Assembly: GCA_029851415.1 (NCBI GenBank)
Contig: CM056742.1
Span: 80,838,748 to 80,902,747 of the forward strand
Direction: 5' to 3'
DNA from: Eretmocerus hayati
Lineage: Eukaryota; Arthropoda; Insecta; Hymenoptera; Aphelinidae
DNA: 64,000 bases
In this document: one piece after another, positions 22,891-34,868 of the stretch
Layout: each line of letters opens with the position of its first letter
Numbering within the stretch: position 1 is the stretch's first letter
The notes under the pieces: model-generated
The model's database searches: none
Told to the model about the DNA's origin: nothing
What the model saw: the letters and a program-made list of their open reading frames with translations, nothing else
Position numbers and translations under genes: made by a program

Positions 22891-24500
22891 CCTCGATAAT
22901 GCAGAAAAAACTATAGTTAAGGTCATTGAAATTGAGATAAATGAGTGATGAAAGAAGATACGAGGAAAAAATGAATACTAAGAAAAATTTTCCATTATTT
23001 TTAGAGTTATCCTTTAGAGGAAGCTTTTAAGAGAGATTTGGGCCTTCTAGTCTGAGGTTTTTTTAACAATATCCATCGTTTGGTTGAGACGGAATTTCGA
23101 TGCAGTGGGTTTAAAAAGGGTCAAAATGAAATTTTCGGTGGAAATTTCGATTTATTTCGGTATTAGACAATCGATAGGTAATGCAGGAAAAACCATAGTT
23201 AAGGTCATTGAAATTGAGATAAATGAGTGATGAAAGAAGGTACGAGGAGAAAATGAATATGGAGGAAAAATTCCCATTATTTTTTGAGTTGTTCTTTAAA
23301 GGAAGCTAGAGAGATTTGGGCCTTCTAGTCTGATGTTTTTTTTAACAACATCCATCGTTTGGTTGAGACGGAATTACGATGCAGTGGGTTTGATAGGGGT
23401 TAAAATGAAATTTTCGGGTAAAATCCTGATTTTTTCGGAAATTCGAGATTTGTGAAGACTCAATAAAGTTTCGATAGTAACCAATCGATAGATAATGCAG
23501 AAAAATCATGGTTTAGGTCATTGAAATTTTGATAAATGAGTCATAAAAGAAGGTACGAGGAAAAAATGAATATTAAGAGAAATTTCCCATTATTCTTCGA
23601 GTTATTCTTTAGAGGAAGCTTTTCAGAGAGAATCGGGCCTTCTAGTCTGAGGTTTTTTTAACAATATCCATCGTTTGGTCGAGACGAAATTTCGATGCAG
23701 TGGGTTTAAAAAGGGTCAAAATGAAATTCTTCGTGGGAATTTTGATTGTTTCGAAAATTTGAGATCTTTGAAGATTTTATAAAATTTCGGTATCAACCAA
23801 TCGATAGATACTGCAGGAAAAACCATAGTTTAGATCATTGAAATTGAGATAAATGTGTCATAAAAGAAGGTACGAGGAAAAAAGGAATATTTAGAAAAAT
23901 TTCCCATTATTTTTTGAGTCATTCTTTAAAGGAAGGTTTTTAGAGAGACTTGGGCCTTCTAGTCTGAGGTTTTTTCAACAATATCCATCGTTTCGTTGAG
24001 ACGGAATTTCGATGCAGTGGGTTTAAAAAAGGTCAAAATGAAATTTTTCGTGGGAATTTTGATTTTTTCGAAAATTTGAGATCTGTGAAGATTTTATAAA
24101 ATTTCGGTATTAACCAATCGATAGATAATGCAGAAAAAACCATAGTTCAGGTCATCGATATTGAGTCAAATGTGTCATAAAAGAAGGTACGAGGAAAAAA
24201 TGAATATTCAGAAAAAATTCCCATTATTTTTCGAGTCATTCTTTAAAGGAAGCTTTTTAGAGAGATTTGGGCCTTCTAGTCCGAGGTTTTTCAAACAATA
24301 TCCATCGTTTGGTTGCGACGGGATCTCGATGCAGTTGTTTCAAAAAGGGTCAAAATGAAATTTTTGGTGGAAATTTTGATTTTTTCGACAATCTGAGATC
24401 CGTGAAGATTTAATAAAATTTCGGTATTAACCAATCGATAGATCTTGCAGAAAAAATCATAGTTCAGGTGACTCAATTCGTGGTGAGACCGTGTGAGAAA
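22891..24500. repeat. ~315-bp satellite array, first block
   Basis: Units begin at AACCAATCGATAGATAATGC or variants near 22891 (partial), 23168, 23480, 23795, 24114 and 24429. Each contains GGGCCTTCTAGTCTGAGG and CGATGCAGTGGGTTT. The second unit is ~45 bases short. The frames in this stretch are repeat translations. Confidence 0.9.
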
Positions 24501-24511
24501 ATAGTACATAT

Positions 24512-24716
24512 CGATACAAGGGCGTAAAACATTTTATTCGCGTCCGAGTGATGGGTTTCCGGCCCGAGCCGCAGACGTGGGTCGGAATCATCACGAGGAT
24601 GCGAATAATAGGTTTTACGGCCGTGTATCTAACTATACTTTTCGATAAACTGTGAGTAAAAGTCGACAAACTGTGCGCAAAGTGCACTTTTACGCACAGT
24701 GTATCGAAAAGATATT
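24512..24716. mobile_element. ~200-bp palindromic insertion in the satellite
   Basis: The block running from TATCGATAC to GTATCGAAAAGATAT is missing from the otherwise parallel second block, where GTGTGAGAAAAAGATATTC is continuous (25732-25750). It contains GGCCCGAGCCGCAG, a core shared with the 16257 palindrome, and internal inverted repeats GCGAATAA and AAGTGCACTTT. It looks like a small foldback transposon. Confidence 0.7.
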
Positions 24717-26170
24717 TATGTATTAAGAGTCGACATTTGAGCTGTTTTGCTCTAAAAACCCCATGGATCAAATTTGACTGGGAGCTGAAAGCTGCTAAAT
24801 CACTGGGCTCTTAGAAATTGGATTCTGTACAACTTGTAGAAAGCCAAAAATTGATATAGTGAACAGTGAAAGAGAAAGCGTGTCCGATAGAAAACAACAC
24901 ACACACACGGACAATGGGGTGAAAAGATGAGTCACTGACGGATTTGGAAGGCCATTAGGAGGAAAAGTGTTACCTACAATTGATAGATTCTGGCGAGAGA
25001 AAGAGAATGATCTGAGGCTTTTTCAGATAAACGGAATTTCGTTGAAGGAAATATTGGTTTTAGTGGAATATTTGATCAACATTTTGCTGGGGTGAAAACA
25101 AAGCTTTCTCTTTAGAGGGAGCAAAATGGATATTGGAAGAAATTTTAGACTATTTTTTGCCCTATTTCTTAGAGAAAGCTTTTGAGAGTGATTTGGGTCA
25201 TCTTGTCTAAGGTTTTTTCGATGATATCTATTGCTTGGTTGAAACGGAATTTCGATGCAGCGGGTTTGAAAAGGGTCAAAATGGAATTTTTGGTAAAAAT
25301 TTTGATTTCTCCGAAAATGTGAGATCTGTGTAGATTGAATAAAAATTCCGTATTAACCAATCGATAGATCATGGAGAAAAAATGATAGTTTAGGTGATTA
25401 AAATTGAGACAGATGAGTGACAAAGGAAGATATTAGGAAAAAATGGATATTGAAAGGAATTTTCAACTATTTTTTGACTTTTTTTTCAGAGAAAGCTTCT
25501 GAGAGTGATTTGGGTCATCTAGTCTAAGGTTTCTTCGATGATATCTATTGTTTGGTTGAAACGGAATTTTGATGCAGCTGGTTCGAAAAGGGTTAAAATG
25601 GTATTTTTGGTGAAAATTTTGATTTTTTCAAGAATGTGAGACCTGTACGGATTAAATAAAAATTCCGTATTAACCAATCGATAGATCTTGCAGAAAGAAT
25701 CATAGTTTAGGTGACTCAGTTTGTGGTGAGAGTGTGTGAGAAAAAGATATTCATGTATTAAAAGTCGAAATCTGAGGACTTTTGGTTGAAAAAGCACATG
25801 GATCAAATTTGAGTGGAAGCCGACAGGTGCCAAATCACTGGGCTCTCAGAAATTGGATTCTGTACAACTTGTAGAAAGCCAAAAATTGATAAGGTGAAGA
25901 GTAAAAGAGAAAGCGTGTCCGGTATAAAATAACATACACACACACACACACACACATACAAACACGAACAAAGGGGCGCAAAGATGAGTCTGTGACAGAT
26001 TTGGAGAGGCATTAGGAGAAAAAGTGTTACCTACAATTGATAGCTTTTGGCGAGAGGAAGAGAATGGTTTCTGGCTTTTTTAGATAAAAGGAATTTTGTT
26101 GAAGAATATGTTGATTTTAATGAAAGATTCGATCAAATTTTCGTAGGGGTGAAAACAAAGCTTCCTCTTC
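24717..26170. repeat. Satellite higher-order repeat, second block
   Basis: Non-satellite sequence at 24717-25110 (with GGATTCTGTACAACTTGTAG and a CA-run) recurs at 25745-26165. Between the two lie diverged 315-bp units starting near 25356 and 25673. The higher-order period is about 1.03 kb once the 24512 insertion is discounted. A (CA)n microsatellite lies at 25935-25955. Confidence 0.8.
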
Positions 26171-26731
26171 AGAGAAAGCAAAACCTCCATTTGTAGCAAT
26201 CTTCAGGACTCTTGCTCTAGCAGAAAACCTCTTCATAAAAAGAGCAGGAAAATTCTGCCTTTGTCCACGTGCAAAATGGCGAGACTGAGATCCCAAGCGT
26301 TTTTATTTGAAGAAAATTCAATTTTTCGGCCCACCCTGATGTTCAAGTCCTTCAAATCTCCATATTACCAAGAGAGTCATTGAGAGATGAGTCCACCCTC
26401 GACTATGACGCATGTTCGTCTTATTATTCCATGCCTCCCATCGACTGTTCGCGGTAAGATGAGGTGGTAGACGTTTGACTAGAATTTGAAATCCAAGAGA
26501 ATATCCCAGCGAATACATGTGCTCACTGTCTCATTATCTCACGATAAATTCATTGAATACAACCCATAACGAGTATTGTTCACAGAGTTACATAATGATT
26601 AATTTTCACAAGCAGGTGTCATGTCCATCGGGAGAAACACTATCCTTTGCGTCACTATCTTTCGAGGATGGGGCACCGATGTTATTTCTAAAACCGAAGA
26701 GAAATCCCAAAATACTTCTCGTTGTTTTGCA
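26171..26731. other. Gene-poor stretch with a possible solo foldback end
   Basis: TTTTTCGGCCCACCCT at about 26322-26337 equals the right terminus of the 1-1128 element. No gene is supported. The 73-residue frame at 26517 ends at the acceptor described in the next entry. Confidence 0.45.
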
Positions 26732-27234
26732 GGGTTAGTATTGTAAAAGAAGCTGTTATACTACATGCTGCAGAATCTAAGTATGATCAATGTTTATCTC
26801 TACCTCCATGTGATCTCGATCGTTCAACACCGAATGATCAAAGACAGGTGAGATGGTTAATCAGACCTCACTATGGTCTCTACTAGAATCAGGAACCTAT
26901 CGAATACAACAAGTTGCAAGAATGTTTCGAAGAGGCTCTCGTGAGAGGATGCAGTGTCGATACGGACGTTCTCCTCTTAATCACTGGAGCAGAGAGAAAT
27001 ATGTGGATACCGCAACTAGCTCCTACATTCGCTAGAACATGTGAGAATGTATACCCCTTCAATATTCATGACGTATTCGAAGTTCCTGACGGTTTTCATC
27101 AAACACCTGAAGTCATTTCCGACTCTTGTGAATTCCACAACAATCAAATCTTTGTATGGGCTCTTGAGAATGTATATTATCTTGCCTATGTAACGCCAGC
27201 GCGTGGAAACAGAGGAAATGAAGATGATATATAG
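26732..27234 (+). pseudogene. Unrecognised frame, one nonsense codon
   Basis: A good acceptor (CTTCTCGTTGTTTTGCAG) ends at 26731. One frame then runs to 27234, broken only by a TAG at 26884-26886, giving about 165 residues. The protein is acidic, with a hydrophobic strand (LLLITGAE) and no motif I know. A 39-base intron (26848-26886, GT..AG) would remove the stop in frame but is shorter than usual insect introns. It could belong to the same element as the integrase downstream. Confidence 0.4.
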
Positions 27235-27426
27235 TTTTGGAAGACCACCTCATAATATCTAGCGAAATCTTCCCGAGAAGTATAAGAAGAATATTTGTAA
27301 CAGGCTCTACTCGGTACTACGATGAACGTCGACTTTTTCGGAGGTGGTGTAGGAGAGGGTTTGAGCTACTTCGACGATAAATCGTACATCTCATCAGACC
27401 GGAGTATGAGTAATGAGTAGAAAAAG

Positions 27427-27717
27427 TTGGATCACAGGCTTTTCTTGCAGGGAGTTTCGATTGGAGGAGTCAAGCAAAAAGTCTCCCCTTTGGGTCGGTT
27501 TACGAAAGATGGTTTTAGATCTCTGAAGAATGAACTGGAACATCTACGCTCTGACTTTGTTGGAATTCGATCCGAGTTGGAGAAGGATAACGAAAATCTG
27601 CGGAAGACAACAGAAGTAAATCCAAACACGTCAATGTCCAATGCCTCACATGTGTCCAACTGGAGTTCGTTGATGAGAAGAATACAAGGAACAATTACAG
27701 ACTTGGACGAGAGTTAG
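27427..27717 (+). pseudogene. Unrecognised charged frame upstream of the integrase
   Basis: Sequence like an acceptor (GCTTTTCTTGCAG) ends at 27450 and the frame then runs 89 residues to a TAG. It is rich in Lys, Glu and Ser with heptad-like leucines (LKNELEHLRSDFVGIRSELE), so part may be a coiled coil. Position and strand suggest it came from the same mobile element as the integrase. No function is assigned. Confidence 0.35.
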
Positions 27718-27783
27718 ACGACAAGGTGTTAGTATTGTTGATCTATCCTTGCTGAAAACGTCAAACATCCTGGCAAAGGAAAC

Positions 27784-28335
27784 ATGAGTGGTAAGTACAG
27801 CCGTGAGAGAATCCAACCAGTGAAGGAGTTACATGCACCGGCTAGAAAAAATTCCCCTCGTAGGAAGGTTTTGGTGGAGGATATGAATGACTCATGGCAA
27901 ATGGATTTAGCAATGATAATGAATTAGCGTAGATCGAACAAGAGTTTCAAGTACATTCTGATCGTCATTAACGTATTCCCAAAGTATGGATGCGCTGAAA
28001 TAGTCAACAATAGAACGAGGAAAGATGTAATCAGAGCCTTTGACAGGATGCTCGATCGTGACCATAGTGCTCCAACGAATTGACAAGCTGATAAAGGGAA
28101 GGAATTTCACAATAAGGATTTTCTTGATCTAGTTCAACGCAACGGGATGAATTTCTATTTCACTCAGAGCGTACTCAAACCCCCAGTCTGTAAACGTTCC
28201 GTCAGAACAATGAAAACTCGTTCATACAGGATATCCTCATTGAATGGTAATTATAAGTGGGTTGATATCCCACAGGATGTGGGGAATGAGTATAACCGCA
28301 CCAAACATCGCTTTATAGGTTTGAAACCTATCTAA
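27784..28335 (+). pseudogene. Polinton/Maverick-type integrase, inactivated
   Basis: A single frame of 183 codons with two nonsense codons (TAG 27925-27927, TGA 28081-28083) carries the landmarks of the retroviral-like integrase found in Polintons and in F54H12.3-like transposon proteins. These are KELHAPARKN, SWQMDL (first Asp at 27904), YILIVINVFPKYGCAEI, QADKGKEFHN (second Asp at 28090) and LNGNYKWVD..EYNRTKH. The expected catalytic Glu after the second Asp seems lost: the site reads VCKRS. The start is incomplete. No capsid, polymerase B or packaging ATPase gene is visible nearby, so this is a fragment of an old copy. Confidence 0.75.
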
Positions 28336-29546
28336 GTATATGAGAAATTTCCCAAGCAGAGGGAGTACATTGAAACCAGGGGCCCCCGACTCTTATGGGA
28401 TCCATGGCCAGCCGGTAATTAGTTCTTGTCCTACTCACTTGTCTTATAGGAGCCACTGTCACGCTTGTGATTGGTCAAAGCGTCTTGTCCCCGCCCACCA
28501 CGAGAATAAGAAAGTTGGTGGTTGAATCCGTTAGGTCGTGAGTTGTTGAGCCGAGGAAGAGCGAGAGGGGGGGCGTAGGAACAGACCACGTAGAATGTAA
28601 GTGAATCATGTTGCTTATATGAGGAAAAATCCCAGAAACTTGACTCCTGCAGTCTTGTCACCATCATTTGGGCTCTGTGGTGTGTAATGAGGCCTTATCA
28701 GTCAAATTTTCTTTGTTCGGATGTCCTAAAAGTGGACATCAAAATTGAGATCGATTGGTGGATGTAGATGGATACTAGAGAAGATGATGTGCGAGAAAAC
28801 ACGCGAAAATTGAGGAATTGACGTGTCACTTGGACCAACTCTCGAAATTGGTTAAGCTCTCACGGTTCTAGCATACCATAGGCGGATCTGTCACTTTGCA
28901 GGTATGTTTCTGAAAGTTGAGACTCTTCCACGCTCATTCAAGTATTTTGAAAGGATCCCTAATGCTCACCCAATGAATGAAAATTCAGGAACGAATTTTC
29001 CAAACATTTCCAAAATGTGGCGTAAGATTTTGTTTTGTGAGTCGTTTGGCTAATTTTTTCAGATGATCCACATTCGAGATTTCGTTTCTGGAGCCCTCAA
29101 AGAAGTTGTAAGAAAAATTCCAAAGATGTGCATGGCAATTTCCCATATATTCACTTTAAGAGGCCAAAAGTCAGTAGTTTCTGGTATTTCCTTTTATACC
29201 TCTTGAATAGTGGACGATATCAATAATTAACTTTCCCTTGATGTCTCGCTGTTTCAGGAAGCGTTGCACCTTCAGGAAAAATGACCCACGGATACATTTC
29301 ACGCGTGAATCTAAGAAGCGTCGATTGATTGAGCGTGCGTAAGTTTCATGTATTGTGACAACCATAAACCCAAAATTTCGATATTCATTCCTGAAAAGTT
29401 TAAAATGTGATTTCGTACCAGTTCCTATGAAGTGATTTTGAGTATGCGCGTCTACAAGCCGATAATATCACTCACTGTTTTCTCTAGTCCATCTGAGTCT
29501 TGCGAGCTCTTTGACTTATATATAGAAGAGATATATAGGAAGACAT
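28336..29546. other. No supported gene
   Basis: A GC-richer patch near 28380-28600 gives overlapping frames on both strands without motifs. The rest is ordinary. Confidence 0.5.
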
Positions 29547-31332
29547 ACATATATGGGTCAGATCAGTATATTTCGGCAAATCCGTGCGCACGACCCCCGC
29601 GGATCTTCTCGCCAATTTTTACATGAAAATAGGCACCAAAAATAGTACCTTCCCAGAGTTTCAGCCTACTAAGAGAATTTTTACGCCCGCTAGAATTTTT
29701 TGAAGTTTGAAAAAAGGCCTTTATTTAGCGTTTTTTTTTTAAATTGCCATATTGACCGGAAACATCGTAGCGAGGCGTGTGAGGTCGCATCTTTCTCGTT
29801 TTGATGTCAACTTTGAGAAAACGGATATGCAAGACTCTCAAAACCAAATACGTTCAGTCTACACGACGATACGTAAAGTCACTTTTTCTCGATTTTTAGA
29901 CCATTTTGAAATGGACGCTATTCCGACGCATCTGAATCTTTTTCCATTGAACTCAATTAGTTTTTATCATCTCGATAACCCCTACAATTTGCGCTCTTGC
30001 ACGTCCAAATCGGATGATTTTGACCCGAGTTATGTCCATTAGAAGATGGTTAGTTATCGGAAAATGCCCAATTTGTCAAGCTCGCCAAATCCATCGCCCT
30101 CCACCAATCGACTTCAAACTTGACACAGATATTTTTTCAAGTATCCCAAACATGTGGAAAAAGTTTCGCGCTGTGTTTCGGCCTTCCGTATGAATTTTAC
30201 AAACACCCTCATTTTTGCGGATTTTCGTCTCATTTTAGAAGCGGTTGCCGCTCTCTTCCTGCGCATGCGCACATCTGTACTGCTTCGAGAGTATCCTCAT
30301 TTGATAGCCCTTGCAATTTCCTTCAAAATGACTTCTTGACAAAGTCTTTTTGATGCAACCGACCAGAAATTCAGCTATTTTAAGGCAGAAAGAAATCACG
30401 ACTACCCAAATGGCAAGCCTCGTCCACTTCTTGTCACCCTGGAAAGCTGTGAGTCTAGGTACTTCCGGCACTTCGAGCTTTTTCCTGCCTTAGAATAGCT
30501 AGATCTCTGGTTCAGTTGCATCAAGACGACTTTAAGAGGGGGTCATCCTGTAGGAAATTGCAAGGGCTATCAATTGAAAATACTCCCGAAGCAGTACAGA
30601 TGTGCGCATGCGCAGGAAGAGAGCGGCAACCGCTTCTAAAATTACGCGAAAATCTGCAGAAATGAGGGTGTTTGTAAAATTCATAGCTCCAACGGAAGGC
30701 CGAGACACAGCGCGAAACTTTTTCCACATGTTTGGGATACTTGAAAAAATATCTGTGTCAAGTTTGAAGTCGATTGGTGGAGGGCGATGGATTTGGCGAG
30801 CTTGACAAATTGGGCATTTTCCGATAACTCACCTTCTAATCTTCTAATGGACATAACTCGGGCCAAAATCATCCGACTTGGATGTGCAGAAACCCAAATT
30901 GTAGGGTTTCTTAAGAAAAAAAGAAAATAATGAAGTTAGATGGAGAAAGATTCAGATGCGTCGGAATAGCGTCCGTTACGAAATGGTCTAGAAATCGAGG
31001 AAAAGTGACTTTACGTATCGTCGTGTAGACTGAGCGCATTCGGTTTTGAGAGTCTTGCATATTTTTTTCCTGAATGTTGGCATCAGAACGAAGAGAATGC
31101 GACCTCGCACGCCTCGCTACGATGTTTCTGGTCAATATGGCAATTTTGTAAAAAAACGCTAAAGAAGGCCTTTCTTGAAACATCAAACAATTTCAGCGGG
31201 CGTGAAAATTCATTTTCGGACCTGAAACTCCGGGGAAGTCCTATCTTTGGCGCCTCCTTCCATGTGAGAAATTGGCATAAAGATTTGCGGGGGTCGTGCG
31301 CACGAATTTGCCAAAGTATACTCCCCTGACCC

Positions 31333-31342
<10 letters not shown>
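29547..31342. mobile_element. Giant foldback, ~850-bp arms
   Basis: The left end ATATATGGGTCAG and right end CTGACCCATATATAT mark inverted arms that match through AAATCCGTGCGCACGACCCC, CAAGACTCTCAAAACC, GAAGATGGTTAGTTATCGG and GAAAAAGTTTCGCGCTGTG, closing on an ~85-base loop near 30440. Reading frames on the two arms are mirror images (for example around 30154 and 30727), so they are not genes. There is no transposase. A transcript would fold into long double-stranded RNA. Confidence 0.9.

Positions 31343-31392
<50 letters not shown>
31340..31392. repeat. (GT)n microsatellite at the foldback edge
   Basis: About 26 uninterrupted GT units abut the right arm. Confidence 0.95.
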
Positions 31393-31395
<3 letters not shown>

Positions 31396-32256
31396 TTTAT
31401 ACAAAGAAAATTCTATGAAATTCTATCCAAAATTTTGTGAAATTTATTCAATCAATTCTGAAAGTTCTTTCTGCCATCTAATTCTGTGATTCATTAACTC
31501 TATAGTACGTGTGGTAAAACTCTAAAATTCACTGAATTATTTTCAGTATATAATCTTACAAAGTTCAAGCTTTTGTAGAGTTGTATGTAAAATAGATTCC
31601 TTCAAACTAACTAATGGTTATAATACAAATCAAGTTGGAATGTAGTTATTTCGACTCATTTTGATGAAATAGAGATTTTTTATCAACGATTTTGATAGAA
31701 TTGTCTAAAAAATTATTTCATTGTGAAATACTGTAAAAAACCTAATATATCGTCAATTCAAGGTGATATATGGGTAATTTCGCCAACTGGAAAAAGGCAT
31801 GGTATGCAAGGCTATACGCTCCGTCTGTACCAAAATGCTTGTCCTCAATGCTCAAACATGGTCCCAATAGTGCCAAGATTCAGTCTGAAATATTACTTAG
31901 GACCTACCTATCCAATGAAGGTTTCAGAATCATGGAATGATAGGCTTTTCGTAAAAGTAATCGCGTGGTTTTCACTACCATCGGCAGCATTCTTCAGACT
32001 CAAAAGACCCTATCGTAAAAAAATTTTTATAAATCATCGAACACCATCCCGTTATACTACACTATCATACAACCAGACGCAGATAGGTGTGCCTATCGAT
32101 AAAGAAGTTTCAAGGAGGTGTTTCCAATGGGAACCCGTGATTCGATCTTTTTTTAGTTTTCGCATTCACGCAGCGTTACCCAAAAGACCTATCCTCTTTT
32201 CGCTATCGGAACCACGAATTATTCATCGTCTGAGTGTCACAAACAAAGTGCCTTGA
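31393..32256 (+). other. Open frame of 177 codons (31723-32256), unrecognised
   Basis: The frame from the ATG at 31723 is long for this AT-rich DNA, basic and aromatic, with four Cys near its start (CPQC among them). It has no signal peptide, domain or splice context that I can see. It may be chance. The stretch before it (31393-31722) is AT-rich and empty. Confidence 0.25.
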
Positions 32257-32572
32257 GCCGAACGGGTGTGCCTATTGTAGAAGAAAACTAATCGCAACTG
32301 TGACGCGAGAAAAGTGTTGCGTGAATCGGTTAGGAAACACAATAAAATTGATCGCACAACGCAATCTGGACAGATGGCTCTTTCATTTATCTTTTGAAAG
32401 TTGGTTTTCATAGTGATGGATGATATAGATAAATGCGTCTTTTGAATTTCGACCTTGGGGATCCTGGAAACCCACTTATATGGTGAGATTCCATACGATC
32501 ACGACGTTTTTGAAGTTTCCTTCGGTGAGGAAAAATTCTCAAACAAAATAGTATATTATGTATCGAGTACCG

Positions 32573-32644
32573 AAAATGCGTTTATTTAACAAAACGAGTG
32601 CTGTTACGCGGTAACAGCACGAGTTTTGTTAATAAACGCGTTTC
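32573..32644. repeat. 72-bp near-perfect palindrome
   Basis: AAATGCGTTTATTTAACAAA, ACGAGTGCTGTTACC-type sequence and their inverses meet at GCGGTAACAGC with almost no loop. The stem includes GTGCTGTTACGCGGTAACAG. It is flanked by GTATCGAG and CCGGAACGAGATGCATAC, perhaps element ends. Confidence 0.75.
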
Positions 32645-34185
32645 CGGAACGAGATGCATACAGAATTTCATGCCTATCCATCGTGAAAGTCGCGCTTTCA
32701 ACGATGGATGCCATAAAGTGTTGTATTTGACATTTGCTATATGATTTATGCGATAGATTGTTGAATTTCACATATCCCGTTGCAAAAAGCGAGTTCGTTC
32801 ATAACAGTCCAGCATAACTTTGGACTAGGAATCGAATTATAAAAAATAAATATGCAACTCGGGTTATTATCATATTTGAAATGAAAGAGTATTCCAGACA
32901 TTTTCCTCTAAATCCATCATTCCTTGAGCGATTGTCGATAGGGAGGAGAAACCCAGCGCATGGCATGAATCGAATTGAATAAAGCTGAGTGTGGAAGCGC
33001 ATTCCAAGTCATATCGAGTCTGAGGAGTGGAGTTTGTAGGAAGTTCTCGAGACTCAATGCATTATTGTGAGATAATTGATGAAATTGTAGGATTGATTCT
33101 CTAATTATTACGACATACCCATGTTACTAAGAGTATTCCTGATTATTATATAATGCATCTTCTGGCCATCACTGTAGATTTATGTTAATTGTTATGAGAA
33201 ATCATGTTGACCAGGGAGCGGGTTATTTTCGAATATTAAATGATTCTGTAGAGTGCAGTAACTGGACCTTGTTGTGATATTTGAATGAGATTAATTGAAC
33301 AACTCATAGTCTGGCTTATTTGTCATCGCAGACACTTCTTGCCTTTGGAGTTGTTTCTAGGTCTGTTGATTCCAATTCCGATTCAACAAGGGTAGGGTTC
33401 TTGAAGTTTAGAGTTCATGGATGAGATCTTCCGAGATTCCGAAACAGCCATCAGCTATTTTTATTGCAATGTGAGACGTTGAAAACCTATTTTTCGTTTT
33501 GAAATTGATTCGTTTGCTGGAAAGTAGCTCAGACATCGTCAGGATCTCATTACACGGCATTTTCGATCACATATTCTAAAAGTTCAGACAATTTTACGTC
33601 GATTCCATTCAGTTAAATATCTTTCAAATTATCGTTTAATGCTGAGAAATGAGGTGGGAGGAGAGTAGAGGGAATACTTCCTCTAGCATTGTTTGATTGA
33701 CGAGATGTAGATTTCCCAAAAGACCCTATCATAAAATTCGTGCACTCGAGGGTTTTATTACTCGTTCTAGCACATGAAACAAGAGAAACTATCGGTGGGT
33801 GATGTGCCTCAAAGAAAATTTCTTTTCCTCTGAATCTTAAGTTGGCGGAATTACCCATATCGTCGATATATGTCACCATTGACGAATATTACAAAAAACT
33901 CCAAAGATCTGTGGCTTTTCAAAGTGAATTTATCAGTGCATGAATAAAACACATGTCTTCGATCGGTTTCTAGAAAGTTCCATTTAATCATCTAAAAATC
34001 ATCTTTTATTCATTATACTCAACTGAGATTTTCATTTGGAATAGTATTTGTTGGAATCGATGCAGTCTTGATAGATTGTAACTATGTATATAGTGTGATT
34101 AACAGGACTTCCCAGTTTCAATAAAAAATTACGGTGCATATCAATAAATCATCTTCAGAATGTACTGAAACTCTGAGGACCGAGT
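32645..34185. other. No supported gene
   Basis: An 88-residue minus frame at 33613-33879 has no recognised motif. The remainder is AT-rich and unremarkable. Confidence 0.5.
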
Positions 34186-34189
34186 ATGA

Positions 34190-34690
34190 ATAGAGCCCTG
34201 ACCGGGTGCTCGAGGATTCTGCCTTTTAGTCGGAAGTCAGCTCACAAAGCGAATAAATTGAAGTCCTCGGGGTTCCATATATAATCTTATGATTGTAATG
34301 GAATCTTGAATAAAATCGAGTATATATCTATATTCTCTTTGTGTGCTCATTGCTGTGGGTAATCCTAAGTGCCCCAAGTGCATGATGGACCCGACAGTGT
34401 AACTATATAGTTGGCATAATCGAACGATTGGATCTTACTGGTGATATATGGCAGGGTCCTGATCCCCTGGAATTGTTATCAGCAAGACCCACCGAAATAA
34501 AAGTTACGTGTGAAGCGGGTCAAGAATGTGCCCTGATCCACTGGATGGCTGTGCTTTACCGTAATAACCAACCTATAAGATTTCCTTGGAATTGATGGAT
34601 GCCCTGATCCATTCATTAGTCTGAGAAAAAACTATAAAAATATAGAGATGGTACTATTGATCCCCAAGGAGGTGCCCTGATCCACCAAAT
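34190..34690. repeat. Decayed ~75-bp minisatellite around GCCCTGATCCA
   Basis: GCCCTGATCCA or variants occur near 34193, 34453, 34530, 34598 and 34672. The last four are spaced 68-78 bases, with the sequence between them diverged. Confidence 0.45.
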
Positions 34691-34868
34691 TGGTTTGATA
34701 ATTCATAGTCGATCACATCACCCTTGGAATTTGATCCTATCCTTTGTAGCATTCGATCACTTCCGATCAAGTCATGAACTTTGATATCCGGCTCTCCCCC
34801 TAGATCCAGAGCCGAATGGACTACGCATACCTCCGCCCAAATTACCCGAGGTATCGCGTCGGTCACAG

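Noticed and set aside
26848..26886. 39-base GT..AG intron that would remove a stop in frame
   Set aside because: It is shorter than known insect introns. A nonsense mutation is simpler, though transcripts could decide.
30120..30872. Repeated frames containing MEKVSRCVSAF and similar on both strands
   Set aside because: They are the two arms of the 29547-31342 foldback read in mirror image, not duplicated genes.
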